The notes beneath the pieces were generated by a model. That model saw nothing but the letters and a program-made list of their open reading frames with translations, made no database searches and was not told where the DNA came from. Below, in pieces: positions 1-7,969 of a stretch of DNA of 64,000 bases; the first letter of the stretch is position 1; each line of letters begins with the position of its first letter. A program made the position numbers and the translations under genes. The stretch comes from Lentilactobacillus kosonis (GTDB taxonomy: Bacteria > Bacillota > Bacilli > Lactobacillales > Lactobacillaceae). The DNA lies in assembly GCF_003864335.1 (NCBI RefSeq), contig NZ_BEXA01000002.1:1-64000 (forward strand), given 5' to 3'.

Positions 1-8
1 TCAATTAG

Positions 9-31
9 TGCTAACGAAAGTTAGCATTTTT
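9..31 (+). terminator. Terminator of the upstream (unseen) gene
   Basis: A perfect 7-bp stem TGCTAAC/GTTAGCA with a GAAA tetraloop is followed by a short T run. It ends whatever transcript enters from the left edge. A TATAAT at 35-40 lies just after it and may be the -10 box of the tRNA-Thr promoter; a good -35 box is not visible because that position falls inside the hairpin. Confidence 0.7.
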
Positions 32-61
32 ATGTATAATCAACATTTTGTTGAATTACAT

Positions 62-134
62 GCCGGCTTAGCTCAGTTGGTAGAGCATCGGTATCGTAAA
101 CCGAGGGTCACAGGTTCAAGTCCTGCAGCCGGCA
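62..134 (+). tRNA. tRNA-Thr (anticodon CGT)
   Basis: A 73-base cloverleaf can be drawn by hand: acceptor GCCGGCT/AGCCGGC with discriminator A, D stem GCTC/GAGC, anticodon stem TCGGT/ACCGA with loop ATCGTAA, and T loop TTCAAGT. The anticodon CGT reads the threonine codon ACG. The first T-stem pair is an A-C mismatch. CCA is not encoded. It is a single-gene unit, closed by a strong terminator 25 bases downstream. Confidence 0.93.
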
Positions 135-158
135 GTAAATTACTATATGACGCGTTTA

Positions 159-196
159 GAAGCACTATCGATTAATATCGATAGTGCTTCTTTTTA
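159..196 (+). terminator. Rho-independent terminator of tRNA-Thr
   Basis: A perfect 14-bp stem GAAGCACTATCGAT (159-172) and its complement (177-190) with a TAAT loop is followed by a T-rich tail. It separates the tRNA from the PTS genes. Confidence 0.92.
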
Positions 197-519
197 TTAT
201 AAAAAGTTACTTTAATTATTGACCTTAGCTCCTAAGTAAAAAGTTACTTTAAGTGACTCAGGAATGAAATCCTTGCTAGATAGTGTTTATTTCAATGTGT
301 AAATATGCAGATCAGCCTCCATTTCAATAAAAATGAAAGTAATTAATATTTACACTTAATATTCTTAAATTGGTATATATCTTTTTTAAATATTGGTACT
401 TGCCAACAAAAGCCTACAAATTAACGCTAAATAGATTTTATTGCATTGCGGTATACTTAATATTGTGGTAACCTATATAGTTGATAAGGGTAATGAATAA
501 TGATAAGGGGATTTAAATT
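197..519. other. Gene-free region with repeated palindromic elements upstream of orphan PTS genes
   Basis: No credible reading frame is present. Two exact copies of TAAAAAGTTACTTTAA lie at 200-215 and 237-252, 37 bases apart; each contains the dyad AAAGT-T-ACTTT. Further on, GTGTAAATAT (297-306) and its exact complement ATATTTACAC (346-355) form a 10-bp inverted repeat around a smaller TTTCA/TGAAA hairpin. A ribosome-binding stretch GATAAGGGG lies just before the start at 520. I infer operator or leader function for the PTS pair; no trans-acting partner is identified. Confidence 0.5.
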
Positions 520-840
520 ATGAAAAATGTAATGTTATTATGTGAAAATGGGATTTCAAGCAACTTCTTAGAAAGATCTGCCAAGCGATTTATGGAATTT
601 ACAAACGCACAATTTAACTTAATTTCAGCTGATATAACTTCTGCGGATGAATTATTAAATAGTGATATTGATTTGGTACTGATCGCACCACAAGTTACTT
701 ACAGAGAAGAAGAACTAGAAGTCATTGGTAATCGAGCTCCAGTGAAGGTCATTCCTGATGACGTTTACGGCTGGGCCAATGGCGAACACTTGGTTAAGTT
801 TATTAAGCATAATTTGGTAACTGAAGCCCAAGCTGTATAA
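520..840 (+). CDS. PTS lactose/cellobiose-family EIIB component
   Basis: A 106-residue stand-alone IIB domain of the lactose/cellobiose PTS family. It carries phosphate from IIA to the incoming sugar through a phosphocysteine. The visible signature is the N-terminal strand and P-loop-like turn LLCENGISS, in which Cys8 is the expected phosphorylated residue. The length matches free-standing family members (about 100-106). The start has a strong GATAAGGGG ribosome-binding site. IIA follows after 3 bases, but no IIC permease is adjacent, so the sugar is unknown; chitobiose, cellobiose or lactose are all possible. A regulatory phosphorelay role cannot be excluded. Confidence 0.88.
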   Translation: MKNVMLLCENGISSNFLERSAKRFMEFTNAQFNLISADITSADELLNSDIDLVLIAPQVTYREEELEVIGNRAPVKVIPDDVYGWANGEHLVKFIKHNLVTEAQAV

Positions 841-843
841 CTA

Positions 844-1152
844 ATGGACGAAGAACAAATAACTCAAGTCTCAATGATGATGTTGACTAAGTCCGGGAAT
901 GCTAAGAGAGAACTTAATCAAGCTTTAGATGAGTTGTCAGGTGATGTTATCGACGGGGAACAGGTAATAATCCATATTCAAAGGGCTCATGAGTTAATTA
1001 TTGAGGCACATAAACTTCAGAATACGGTAATTAAAAATGAACCTAATGTAAATTATTCAATGTTATTAACGCATGCACAGGACACACTTATGAATGTCGA
1101 GACCATTGAATTTATAACAAAAAAATTAGCTAAAATCGAAATTCACGATTAG
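844..1152 (+). CDS. PTS lactose/cellobiose-family EIIA component
   Basis: A 102-residue IIA protein of the lactose/cellobiose family, an all-helical trimer that passes phosphate from HPr to IIB. The family signature LLTHAQDTLM contains the phosphorylated histidine (His77) and, three residues on, the aspartate that binds the trimer-core metal. The gene starts 3 bases after the IIB stop with no obvious ribosome-binding site, so translation is probably coupled. It is followed by a hairpin terminator, confirming a two-gene IIB-IIA unit without a IIC permease. Confidence 0.9.
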   Translation: MDEEQITQVSMMMLTKSGNAKRELNQALDELSGDVIDGEQVIIHIQRAHELIIEAHKLQNTVIKNEPNVNYSMLLTHAQDTLMNVETIEFITKKLAKIEIHD

Positions 1153-1186
1153 AAGATGACAATTCTTTTAATCGTGAATCTTTTAT
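1141..1186 (+). terminator. Terminator of the PTS IIB-IIA unit
   Basis: An 11-bp stem ATTCACGATTA (1141-1151) and TAATCGTGAAT (1169-1179) with a 17-base loop is followed by CTTTTATT. It overlaps the IIA stop codon. The T run is modest, so strength is moderate. Confidence 0.7.
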
Positions 1187-1337
1187 TATAGTTACATAGG
1201 AGTTCATTAAATAATCATTGGAAAATGATTAAGCAATGCCCACAATCTTATTGAATTTACTCAGTAACAGGAATATAATTATCAAATGATTTACTTCTTA
1301 ATTATATTAAAAGTTGTAAATAAATTATTAATTACAT

Positions 1338-1358
1338 ATCTAACTTATAATGTTAGAT
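1338..1358 (+). promoter_or_regulatory. Promoter -10 box inside a perfect dyad (operator) of the peptide transporter
   Basis: ATCTAAC (1338-1344) and GTTAGAT (1352-1358) are perfect inverted repeats separated by TTATAAT, so TATAAT (1346-1351) sits in the centre of the dyad. A repressor binding here would cover the -10 element. The start codon of the transporter is about 22 bases further on, after GGAGGG. No clear -35 box is seen 17 bases upstream. The regulator is unknown; the sequence does not resemble a CodY box. Confidence 0.55.
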
Positions 1359-1380
1359 TAATTTTTGGAGGGTATCACAC

Positions 1381-2870
1381 ATGCAACAACAAGATCAAAC
1401 CGATCAAGAACGACAGGCAGATGCGTCCTTCTTTGGTCAACCTAGAGGTTTGTCCACCTTATTCTTCACGGAAATGTGGGAACGATTCTCTTACTATGGA
1501 ATGCGTGCAATCTTACTTTACTATATTTACTTTAGTGTAAGTAAAGGCGGACTAGGTTTTCCACAGTCCACGGCAGCTTCAATTATGGCCATTTATGGGT
1601 CACTAGTATATTTAACATCAGTTATTGGTGGTTTTGTTAGTGACCGGATTTGGGGTAGTCGTAAGACAGTATTCTATGGTGGTGTTCTAATTATGCTTGG
1701 GCATATTGCATTATCATTGCCCATGGGTGCAGTTGCGTTATTTATTTCAATTATATTGATTACGATTGGTACGGGTATGTTGAAACCGAACGTTTCTGAA
1801 ATGGTTGGTGGACTATATACCGAATCTGATTTACGTCGTGATTCAGGTTTTACAATCTTTGTTTTCGGAATTAACCTTGGCTCGTTCGTTGCCCCCATCC
1901 TAGTCGGTCAAATCGGGATGAACGTTAATTTCCATCTTGGATTTTCTTTAGCAGCTATCGGAATGTTCTTTGGATTAGTTCAATATTACTTGGGTGGTAA
2001 GAAGCACTTACCAAGTGCAAGTCTTTATCCTAGTGATCCTTTAGAACCTGAAGATGCTAAAAGACTAGGAATTCGAGTGGGAATTGGAGCCGTTGTATTT
2101 GCTTTAATTTTATTATTGTTAGGATTTATGGGCGCTCTTAATGTTGATAACTTCATTACGCTCTTAAGTATCATTGCAATCATCACACCAATTGTTTACT
2201 TTATTATGATGATTTCTAGTAAAAAGGTTTCAAGCACTGAACGTTCACGAGTAATTGCTTACATTCCATTATTCCTTGCTGCTGCGATTTTTGGGCAATT
2301 GAAGAACAAGGATCTGTAGTATTGGCTCTATTCGCACAAAACCAGACCAACAATAATTTGGGATTTTTTAACATTCCGGCTGCCTGGTATCAATCATTAA
2401 ATCCGTTGTTCATTATGCTATATACACCATTATTCGCATGGCTATGGACTAAACTGGGTAAAAAGCAACCTAGTTCACCAGGTAAGTTTTCACTTGGAAT
2501 GTTATTTGCTGGTATTTCATACTTATTTATGGTTATCCCAGTAGCATTATTTGGAACATCTACTAAGGTAAGTCCTTTATGGTTACTTGGTAGTTGGATG
2601 ATAATTGAAATTGCTGAAATGTTAATTTCACCAATTGGTTTGTCTGTGACGACTAAACTTGCCCCTAAGTCATTTGAATCACAAATGATGAGTATGTGGT
2701 TCTTAGCTGATTCTGCAGGGCAGGCCGTTAACTCACAAATTGTTAGATTATATACCCCGGAAAATGAAATTAGATATTTTACAATTATTGGAATTACTGC
2801 AATTGTTGCGGGGATTGTTTTGTTCTTCTTGCTTAAACCAATTAAGCGATTAATGGAAGGCGTTAATTAA
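1381..2870 (+). CDS. dtpT: Di-/tripeptide:proton symporter, POT/PTR2 family (frame break near 2290)
   Basis: A proton-coupled oligopeptide transporter of the MFS fold in the cytoplasmic membrane, importing di- and tripeptides. The family signature ExxER is at residues 31-35 (EMWER) followed by FSYYGMRA, and hydrophobic helices continue to the C terminus. The frame shifts by one base at the T5 run 2288-2292: adding a T restores [20 protein letters not shown], the conserved POT core, and gives 496 residues, the usual family length. I therefore treat it as intact with a sequencing deletion. GGAGGG precedes the ATG. Gene-name assignment is by family; neighbours give no further clue. Confidence 0.9.
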
Positions 2871-2876
2871 AACTTC

Positions 2877-2911
2877 TAAAAGTGTTATCCTAACTAGGAT
2901 AATACTTTTTA
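2877..2911 (+). terminator. Terminator of dtpT
   Basis: Stem AAAGTGTTATCCTA and TAGGATAATACTTT (one G-U pair) with a short loop is followed by TTTTT. It lies directly after the transporter and ahead of the phosphoesterase. Confidence 0.85.
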
Positions 2912-2924
2912 TTTGGAGATAATA

Positions 2925-3746
2925 ATGGTAAAAATTGCTGCTACAAGTGATAATCACTTTGATTTAAATAATATTGATGTTGAAGACATCATCGAGCCAC
3001 AACATCAATTTCTATCCAAACTTGGTATTGAATACTATTTGATTGCTGGCGATTTATTTAATGACTTTCAACTAAGTGTTAAATACGTAAAACAGCTGCA
3101 GGAAGCAATGCCAGAAATTAAGGTCTTATTTATCGCAGGTAACCATGATATGGTTAAAAACGTTTCATATGAAGAATTAGAGCATGGAAATTGGGCAGGG
3201 TACTTAAATAACCGTTATATTGATGTCCCTAATTCAAATGTGAGAATTATTGGAATTAATGGCTGGTATGATTATTCGTTTGCCGTAAATGAGCCCAAAA
3301 CAAGTCAGCAATTTTTAACGTGGAAAAATACATATTGGATTGATCGGCTAATTAGTCAACCGATGACCGATGAGCAACGTGAGGAAATTGCGTTGAACCA
3401 GTTAAAATTGCAACTGGAATCAGCAAGGATCGCAAATAAAAAAGTTGTCTTAATGACTCATTTTGTTCCCAACGTTAAGTTTATTCATTACTCGGATGAT
3501 TTTCGGTTTTGGAACATGGCAAATGCGATGTTAGGGAGTGTCAAAGTAGGCAAGTTGATTGATCAATATCAAGTACCGGTCGTGGTATTTGGTCACATTC
3601 ATAATCGACTTCAACCAGTGATATATGAAGAGACAACTTATTACAATGGAGCGGTTGGTTATCACCGTAAACGTCATAATGAATGGAAATCAAATGATTT
3701 TTTAACAGAGTGGGCAAGCCAATTGAAAAAAATTGAAATTTTTTAG
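2925..3746 (+). CDS. Metallophosphoesterase (calcineurin-like)
   Basis: A 273-residue cytoplasmic metallophosphoesterase. All five family motifs are visible in order: D-x-H near residue 9 (SDNHFD), GDLFND, GNHDM, the histidine of MTHFVPN, and GHIHN. These coordinate a two-metal centre that hydrolyses phosphomonoesters or diesters. The ATG at 2925 is chosen because GGAGA lies at the right distance; an in-frame TTG at 2913 would overlap that site. The substrate is not evident. It resembles the family found in lactobacilli next to tRNA or transporter genes, without an assigned role. Confidence 0.85.
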   Translation: MVKIAATSDNHFDLNNIDVEDIIEPQHQFLSKLGIEYYLIAGDLFNDFQLSVKYVKQLQEAMPEIKVLFIAGNHDMVKNVSYEELEHGNWAGYLNNRYIDVPNSNVRIIGINGWYDYSFAVNEPKTSQQFLTWKNTYWIDRLISQPMTDEQREEIALNQLKLQLESARIANKKVVLMTHFVPNVKFIHYSDDFRFWNMANAMLGSVKVGKLIDQYQVPVVVFGHIHNRLQPVIYEETTYYNGAVGYHRKRHNEWKSNDFLTEWASQLKKIEIF

Positions 3747-3756
3747 CTTAGAAGGG

Positions 3757-3785
3757 TTGACGAAATCGTCAGAATTAGATATTAT
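3757..3785 (+). promoter_or_regulatory. Promoter of first tRNA-Tyr/Gln unit
   Basis: TTGACG (3757-3762) and TATTAT (3780-3785) are separated by 17 bases, near the vegetative consensus. The same boxes recur before the second unit at 4062-4090. Confidence 0.8.
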
Positions 3786-3821
3786 TATATTCGTTGCTTT
3801 GGTAGTACATAGCAAGGTTTC

Positions 3822-3904
3822 GGAGGGGTAGCGAAGTCTGGCTAAACGCGGCGGACTGTAAATCCGCTCCTTCGGGTTCGGTGGTTCGAATCCACTCCCC
3901 TCCA
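3822..3904 (+). tRNA. tRNA-Tyr (anticodon GTA), copy 1
   Basis: An 83-base class II tRNA: acceptor GGAGGGG/CCCCTCC with discriminator A, anticodon loop CTGTAAA giving GTA, and a long variable arm CTCCTTCGGG typical of tRNA-Tyr. The 83 bases are identical to copy 2, exactly 300 bases downstream. CCA is not encoded. Confidence 0.95.
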
Positions 3905-3911
3905 TTTTTAT

Positions 3912-3983
3912 TGGGCTATAGCCAAGTGGTAAGGCAACGGGTTTTGATCCCGTGATGCGCTGGTTCGAACCCAGCTAGCCCAA
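3912..3983 (+). tRNA. tRNA-Gln (anticodon TTG), copy 1
   Basis: A 72-base tRNA: acceptor TGGGCTA/TAGCCCA with discriminator A, anticodon stem ACGGG/CCCGT and loop TTTTGAT giving TTG. It lies 7 bases after tRNA-Tyr and is followed by a terminator, so the two are cotranscribed. Identical to copy 2. Confidence 0.95.
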
Positions 3984-3988
3984 TTAAT

Positions 3989-4021
3989 AACGTCGATCCT
4001 CGTCGAGAGTCAGCGTTTTTA
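3989..4021 (+). terminator. Terminator of first tRNA-Tyr/Gln unit
   Basis: An imperfect hairpin AACGTCGATCCTC/GAGAGTCAGCGTT followed by TTTTT. The corresponding hairpin of the second unit is perfect, so this copy looks degraded. Confidence 0.65.
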
Positions 4022-4061
4022 TTTTGGCTTTGATCAGCTTGTTAACCCGTTGATTTTAGGG

Positions 4062-4090
4062 TTGACGGTGGAGCTAAAATTTTGTATTAT
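4062..4090 (+). promoter_or_regulatory. Promoter of second tRNA-Tyr/Gln unit
   Basis: TTGACG (4062-4067) and TATTAT (4085-4090) with a 17-base spacer, the same boxes as the first unit. The flanking bases between the boxes differ, but the segment after the -10 (ATATTCGTTG) is conserved. Confidence 0.8.
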
Positions 4091-4121
4091 TATATTCGTT
4101 GGTTTGTTAACAAATCATTTT

Positions 4122-4204
4122 GGAGGGGTAGCGAAGTCTGGCTAAACGCGGCGGACTGTAAATCCGCTCCTTCGGGTTCGGTGGTTCGAATCCACTCCCC
4201 TCCA
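4122..4204 (+). tRNA. tRNA-Tyr (anticodon GTA), copy 2
   Basis: Identical in all 83 bases to the copy at 3822. Same class II structure, anticodon GTA and discriminator A. Confidence 0.95.
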
Positions 4205-4210
4205 TTTTAT

Positions 4211-4282
4211 TGGGCTATAGCCAAGTGGTAAGGCAACGGGTTTTGATCCCGTGATGCGCTGGTTCGAACCCAGCTAGCCCAA
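4211..4282 (+). tRNA. tRNA-Gln (anticodon TTG), copy 2
   Basis: Identical in all 72 bases to the copy at 3912. The spacer to the tRNA-Tyr is one T shorter (6 bases instead of 7). Confidence 0.95.
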
Positions 4283-4288
4283 CTATCT

Positions 4289-4322
4289 AACGTCAATCCT
4301 CATTGAGGATTGACGTTTTTTT
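4289..4322 (+). terminator. Terminator of second tRNA-Tyr/Gln unit
   Basis: A perfect stem AACGTCAATCCTC/GAGGATTGACGTT followed by seven T. It shares the outer stem with the weaker hairpin of the first unit. Confidence 0.9.
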
Positions 4323-4365
4323 ATTGCAAATGACCATGAATTCAGCTAAAGTAAAAAATATAAAG

Positions 4366-4381
4366 ATTGGTATAGACGAAT
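4366..4381 (+). promoter_or_regulatory. GntR/HutC-type operator of the proC-nagA-gntR operon
   Basis: ATTGGTATAGACGAAT contains the core GT-N-TA-N-AC (GTATAGAC) that is typical of HutC-subfamily operators and resembles the double-repeat elements of the B. subtilis GlcNAc repressor NagR (YvoA). It lies about 22 bases before the proC start codon. The operon encodes a UTRA-domain GntR regulator two genes downstream, so autoregulation is the natural inference. Confidence 0.6.
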
Positions 4382-4403
4382 ATACTCCAGGAGGAACTAA
4401 ATT

Positions 4404-5201
4404 ATGAAAATTGGTTTTATCGGTGCAGGAGCGATGGCCCAGGCAATTATCGACGGTTTATTAAAGTCAAAAGTTGTGGTGGCTGAAGATATTCTAATTC
4501 ATGGAAATCATAAGAATCGCTATGAACCATATGCAAAGAAAAATGGTCTAGTTGCTTGTGAAACTAATTCTGAACTGACTTCAAAAAGTGATATCTTGGT
4601 GATTGCAGTTGTCCCTGCAGTTGTTCAGCCAGTTCTGAATGAAATTGCAACTAGTTTGAAAAATACGCAACCAATTATTTCGATGGCATCTGGAATTACA
4701 ATTGACAGATTACAAGAACTTACAAGTGATACACAACCAATATTGAGAATATTACCAAATGTTAATTCTGCTTATAATGCTGGAATGACAGCTGTGGCTG
4801 CTAATAAATACCTTGAAGATGAGAATCTAACCGAATTATTAAAGCTAATGTCAGCCATCGGGGAAGTGATTGAACTCCCAGAGACTCAATTTGCTAACTT
4901 TAGTGCCATTTCTGGGAGTGCAGTTGCATATATCGATTTCTTTATCGATGCATTAAGCCGAGCAGGTGTTAAATATGGCTTTGATAAAGCAACTGCAACT
5001 AAGATTGCTGCACAAACTACGTTGGGATCGGCCCAATCGTTGATTCAATCTGGCGAGACCCCAGCCGAAGTGATCGATAAAGTTTGCTCACCTGGTGGAG
5101 ATACTATCGCCGGCATCCTCGCAATGGAACAAGCCGGATTATTAAATGCAGTTGTGAAGGGCATCGATGCAACTATCGAAAAATCGACAGGTAATAATTA
5201 A
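4404..5201 (+). CDS. proC: Pyrroline-5-carboxylate reductase
   Basis: Reduces 1-pyrroline-5-carboxylate to L-proline with NAD(P)H, the last step of proline synthesis. The N-terminal Rossmann signature GFIGAGAMAQAI is at residues 4-15, and the C-terminal dimerisation domain carries the family block SGSAVAYIDFFIDAL and CSPGGDTIAG. The length, 265, is normal. The ATG follows CAGGAGG. The stop codon overlaps the nagA start by one base (TAATG), so the two are translationally coupled, an unusual pairing of proline synthesis with amino-sugar catabolism. Confidence 0.94.
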   Translation: MKIGFIGAGAMAQAIIDGLLKSKVVVAEDILIHGNHKNRYEPYAKKNGLVACETNSELTSKSDILVIAVVPAVVQPVLNEIATSLKNTQPIISMASGITIDRLQELTSDTQPILRILPNVNSAYNAGMTAVAANKYLEDENLTELLKLMSAIGEVIELPETQFANFSAISGSAVAYIDFFIDALSRAGVKYGFDKATATKIAAQTTLGSAQSLIQSGETPAEVIDKVCSPGGDTIAGILAMEQAGLLNAVVKGIDATIEKSTGNN

Positions 5202-6338
5202 TGGCTAAGGTAATTACTAATGCGCGAATAATTGATGGGCGGTCTGATATTAAGTTAGGCTATTTGCGGTTTGATGACCGGATAATTGCTGCTGGCAAAA
5301 TGAGTCAGTTTATTGCCCAAGATGATGATCAAATTATTGATTACCCAAGTAAAATTGTAGTTCCAGGATTTATTGATATGCACTGTCATGCTGGTTATGG
5401 AATTGATTCCATGAATGGAAATGCGGATGAGTTAATTGAGCTGTCGGCTAAATTAGCACGTGAGGGTGTTTCCGGCGTTTTGATTACAACGATGACTCAG
5501 AGTAGCCAAGCAATTTCTAAAGCGTTAGAATCAATTGTTAGCGCATCTGAACGATCGACTAATATATTAGGTATACACTTAGAGGGGCCATTTGTATCTA
5601 AAGTATTTCATGGCGCTCAACCCGTTGATGAGGTGAAAGACTTCGATTTAAACCTAATGCGAAGTTGGCAGGCAATTACAGGCGATCGAATCAAAGCAAT
5701 TACTTATGCTCCTGAACTATTGCATGCGCGAGAATTAGAGCAGTATTGTGATGAACATAATATTTTAAAATCAATGGGGCATTCTCAGGCAACATATGAG
5801 CAGGCTACCGAGGCCACTGCTGATCGAATTACGCACCTATATAATGCTCAGTCCCCATTACATCATCGAAACGTTGGTTTAGTAGGCGAAGCGTTTTTGA
5901 ACACATCGTTAATGACGGAACTAATTGTGGATGGGGTTCACGTATCACCTGAAGCAGTAAAAATTGCTTATGAAATCATTGGTTCTGACCGTCTTGAATT
6001 GGTCACTGATTCAATGGAAGCTCGGGGGCATGCCAGATGGTACTTATCAATTGGGCGGTCAAAAAGTGACAGTAGCTGATGGAGCTGCTCGATTAGATAA
6101 TGGGCACTTAGCGGGCTCGGTTTTGAAATTTAAGGATGCGTTTAAAAATATTATTAAATTTACTAACTGTTCTTTATTGGACGCGGTTAAAATGAGTTCA
6201 AGCAACCAAGCAAAAGAACTTGGATTAAAAGATCAAGGTAACTTTTTGCCAGATTCATATGCAAATGTAAATGTATTTGACAATGACCTAGACCTTTGTC
6301 AAACTTATTATCAAGGGGAACCATTAAATAGACGTTAA
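5201..6338 (+). CDS. nagA: N-acetylglucosamine-6-phosphate deacetylase (frame break near 6026)
   Basis: Hydrolyses GlcNAc-6-P to glucosamine-6-P and acetate, feeding glycolysis or cell-wall synthesis. Amidohydrolase landmarks appear in order: the metal motif HCHAGYGID, HLEGPF with the metal glutamate, SMGHSQATYEQA, THLYNAQSP, DGVHV, and the catalytic VTDSM. The frame breaks at the G5 run 6024-6028; removing one G gives MEARGMPDGTYQLGGQKV, the conserved continuation, and a 378-residue protein of normal length. It overlaps proC by one base and is followed 13 bases on by the GntR gene. No nagB lies beside it. Confidence 0.9.
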
Positions 6339-6351
6339 AGGAGTTGGTAGC

Positions 6352-7056
6352 ATGGGCTTACCAATTTATATTAAAATTCATAACGAAATTAAAAGAAACA
6401 TTGAAGCTGGTAGATGGAATATAGGTGATCGAATTCCATCTGAGCGGGAGCTCTCAACTGATTTTGGCGTAAGTAGAATGACACTTAGACAGGCCATTCA
6501 AACATTGGTTGACGAAGGAATTCTTGAACGTCGAGTAGGTTCTGGGACATTTGTTGCTAGCCAAAAAGTTCAGGAAAAAATGGCTGGGGTAACTGGGTTT
6601 ACTGATCTAATGATTGCCCAGGGAAAGAAACCATCAAGTAAGACGATTTCTTATCACACGATGGAGCCATCATTATCTGAAATGGAAAAACTAGGGATCA
6701 AAGAGACCGATTTAGTCCTCCGAATGGAACGAATTAGATACGGTGATGATATTCCAATTTGTTTTGAAGTTGCTACAGTTCCTGAAAGCATCATTGAGGG
6801 ATTAGACAAGTCTGAGATTACTAGTTCACTATATCGATCTCTTGAACAGAAAAAAGGTTTGAGTATAGGAAAAGCCAAGCAGACTGTTTCAGCAATGCTA
6901 GCTTCTGAACGAATTGCGGAGTTCTTAGATATTAAACGTGGCGATCCAATTTTACGATTAAGACAAACTACTAATCTTCAAAATGGTCAACCGTTTGAAT
7001 ATGTTCGGACTCAATATGTCGGCGAACGATTTGAATTTTACTTAGAAAAAGAATAA
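6352..7056 (+). CDS. GntR/HutC-family transcriptional regulator (NagR-like)
   Basis: A 234-residue regulator with an N-terminal winged helix (residues about 8-70, including PSERELSTDFGVSRMTLRQAI) and a C-terminal UTRA effector domain, the HutC-subfamily layout. As the last gene after nagA it most likely senses GlcN-6-P or GlcNAc-6-P and represses this operon through the site at 4366-4381, as NagR does in B. subtilis. AAAGGAG just upstream of the ATG overlaps the nagA stop. The effector is inferred from context only. Confidence 0.85.
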   Translation: MGLPIYIKIHNEIKRNIEAGRWNIGDRIPSERELSTDFGVSRMTLRQAIQTLVDEGILERRVGSGTFVASQKVQEKMAGVTGFTDLMIAQGKKPSSKTISYHTMEPSLSEMEKLGIKETDLVLRMERIRYGDDIPICFEVATVPESIIEGLDKSEITSSLYRSLEQKKGLSIGKAKQTVSAMLASERIAEFLDIKRGDPILRLRQTTNLQNGQPFEYVRTQYVGERFEFYLEKE

Positions 7057-7075
7057 TTTAGGCTTCAAAAAAATA

Positions 7076-7119
7076 AAAAAAGCGAGAAAATGGTTGAATG
7101 ACCAATTTCTCGCTTTTTT
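7076..7119. terminator. Bidirectional terminator between gntR and tagA
   Basis: A long stem AAAAAAGCGAGAAA and its complement around a 15-base loop that itself pairs TGGT with ACCA. T runs occur on both strands, so it serves the converging genes on each side. Confidence 0.9.
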
Positions 7120-7858
7120 AGTGTCGTTTAGTTTGTTGGCGTTGTTCAAAAACTCTGATTAAATATTTTGGTAGAATCATTAATCGTTTAAAGCGGCTTG
7201 GCTCTTTTAGCGTCCGGTACAACCACTCTACATGGAGATCCTGCCATTTTTTGGGGGCGCGTTTTACATTTCCGGTTAAGACGTCAAATGAGCCACCAAC
7301 GCCCATAAAGAGGGCCTCAGACTTATTTAGATTACGATTGATGAATTCTTCTTGTTTAGGTGAACCGGTTGCTACAAACACCATATCTGGAGATGCTACT
7401 CGAATTGCTTCACTAACACTGGACTCGTCTTTATAGTAGCCATCTTGAGTTCCACTGATTGTTAAACCAGGATATTGCTTAGAAACGACTTTTTGTAAAT
7501 CTTTAATTACATTTGGTTTGGCACCGACAAAAAAGGCGCTTTTACCATTTGTAGATCCCCATTTAAGAAGTCTGATGAACACATCATAACCCGTTACTCG
7601 CTCTTTAAGGGGATTTGCGATGATCCTTGAACCAATAATAATGCCAATTCCATCAGGAATGATGAAGTCGGCCGCTTTAATTAAAGTGTTGAAGCTGGAA
7701 TGTGAGTTAGCATACATCACGATTTCAGGATTAGCCGTCACGACAAATGTTCTGCGGTGTTCGGTTATCCTTTTGGTAACTATGTCTAGAAAATTATCCA
7801 GCGTGGTGTTGTCGAAATCGACCCCTAAAATATTAATGATGTTAGTAGACTGATTCAT
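7118..7858 (-). CDS. tagA: WecG/TagA/CpsF-family glycosyltransferase
   Basis: A 246-residue family GT26 glycosyltransferase. In Firmicutes TagA adds N-acetylmannosamine to undecaprenyl-PP-GlcNAc, the committed step of wall teichoic acid linkage-unit synthesis at the cytoplasmic face of the membrane. Visible family features are ILGVDFDNTTLDNFL at the N terminus, TANPEIVMYA, PDGIGI, KPNVIKDL, and VFVATGSPKQEEFI. It stands alone on the minus strand and converges on the GntR gene through a shared terminator. Whether it makes teichoic acid or another wall polymer cannot be told from the window. Confidence 0.88.
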   Translation of the reverse strand: MNQSTNIINILGVDFDNTTLDNFLDIVTKRITEHRRTFVVTANPEIVMYANSHSSFNTLIKAADFIIPDGIGIIIGSRIIANPLKERVTGYDVFIRLLKWGSTNGKSAFFVGAKPNVIKDLQKVVSKQYPGLTISGTQDGYYKDESSVSEAIRVASPDMVFVATGSPKQEEFINRNLNKSEALFMGVGGSFDVLTGNVKRAPKKWQDLHVEWLYRTLKEPSRFKRLMILPKYLIRVFEQRQQTKRH

Positions 7859-7969
7859 AAAATAATCCTTTCACTACAAAATAATTCAGTTTAATTGTCG
7901 CTTTAGTAAAAATAAATGATAAAATTAACATTATTATATCAATTATCCCAGGAGGATACATTCATTACC

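Noticed and set aside
1286-1540. Plus-strand 84-residue frame over the dtpT start
   Set aside because: It overlaps the real dtpT N terminus in another frame, lacks a ribosome-binding site, and its second half is a shadow of the transporter.
3702-3905. Minus-strand reading frame across the phosphoesterase end and tRNA-Tyr
   Set aside because: It overlaps a tRNA and a gene end and has no ribosome-binding site or family likeness.
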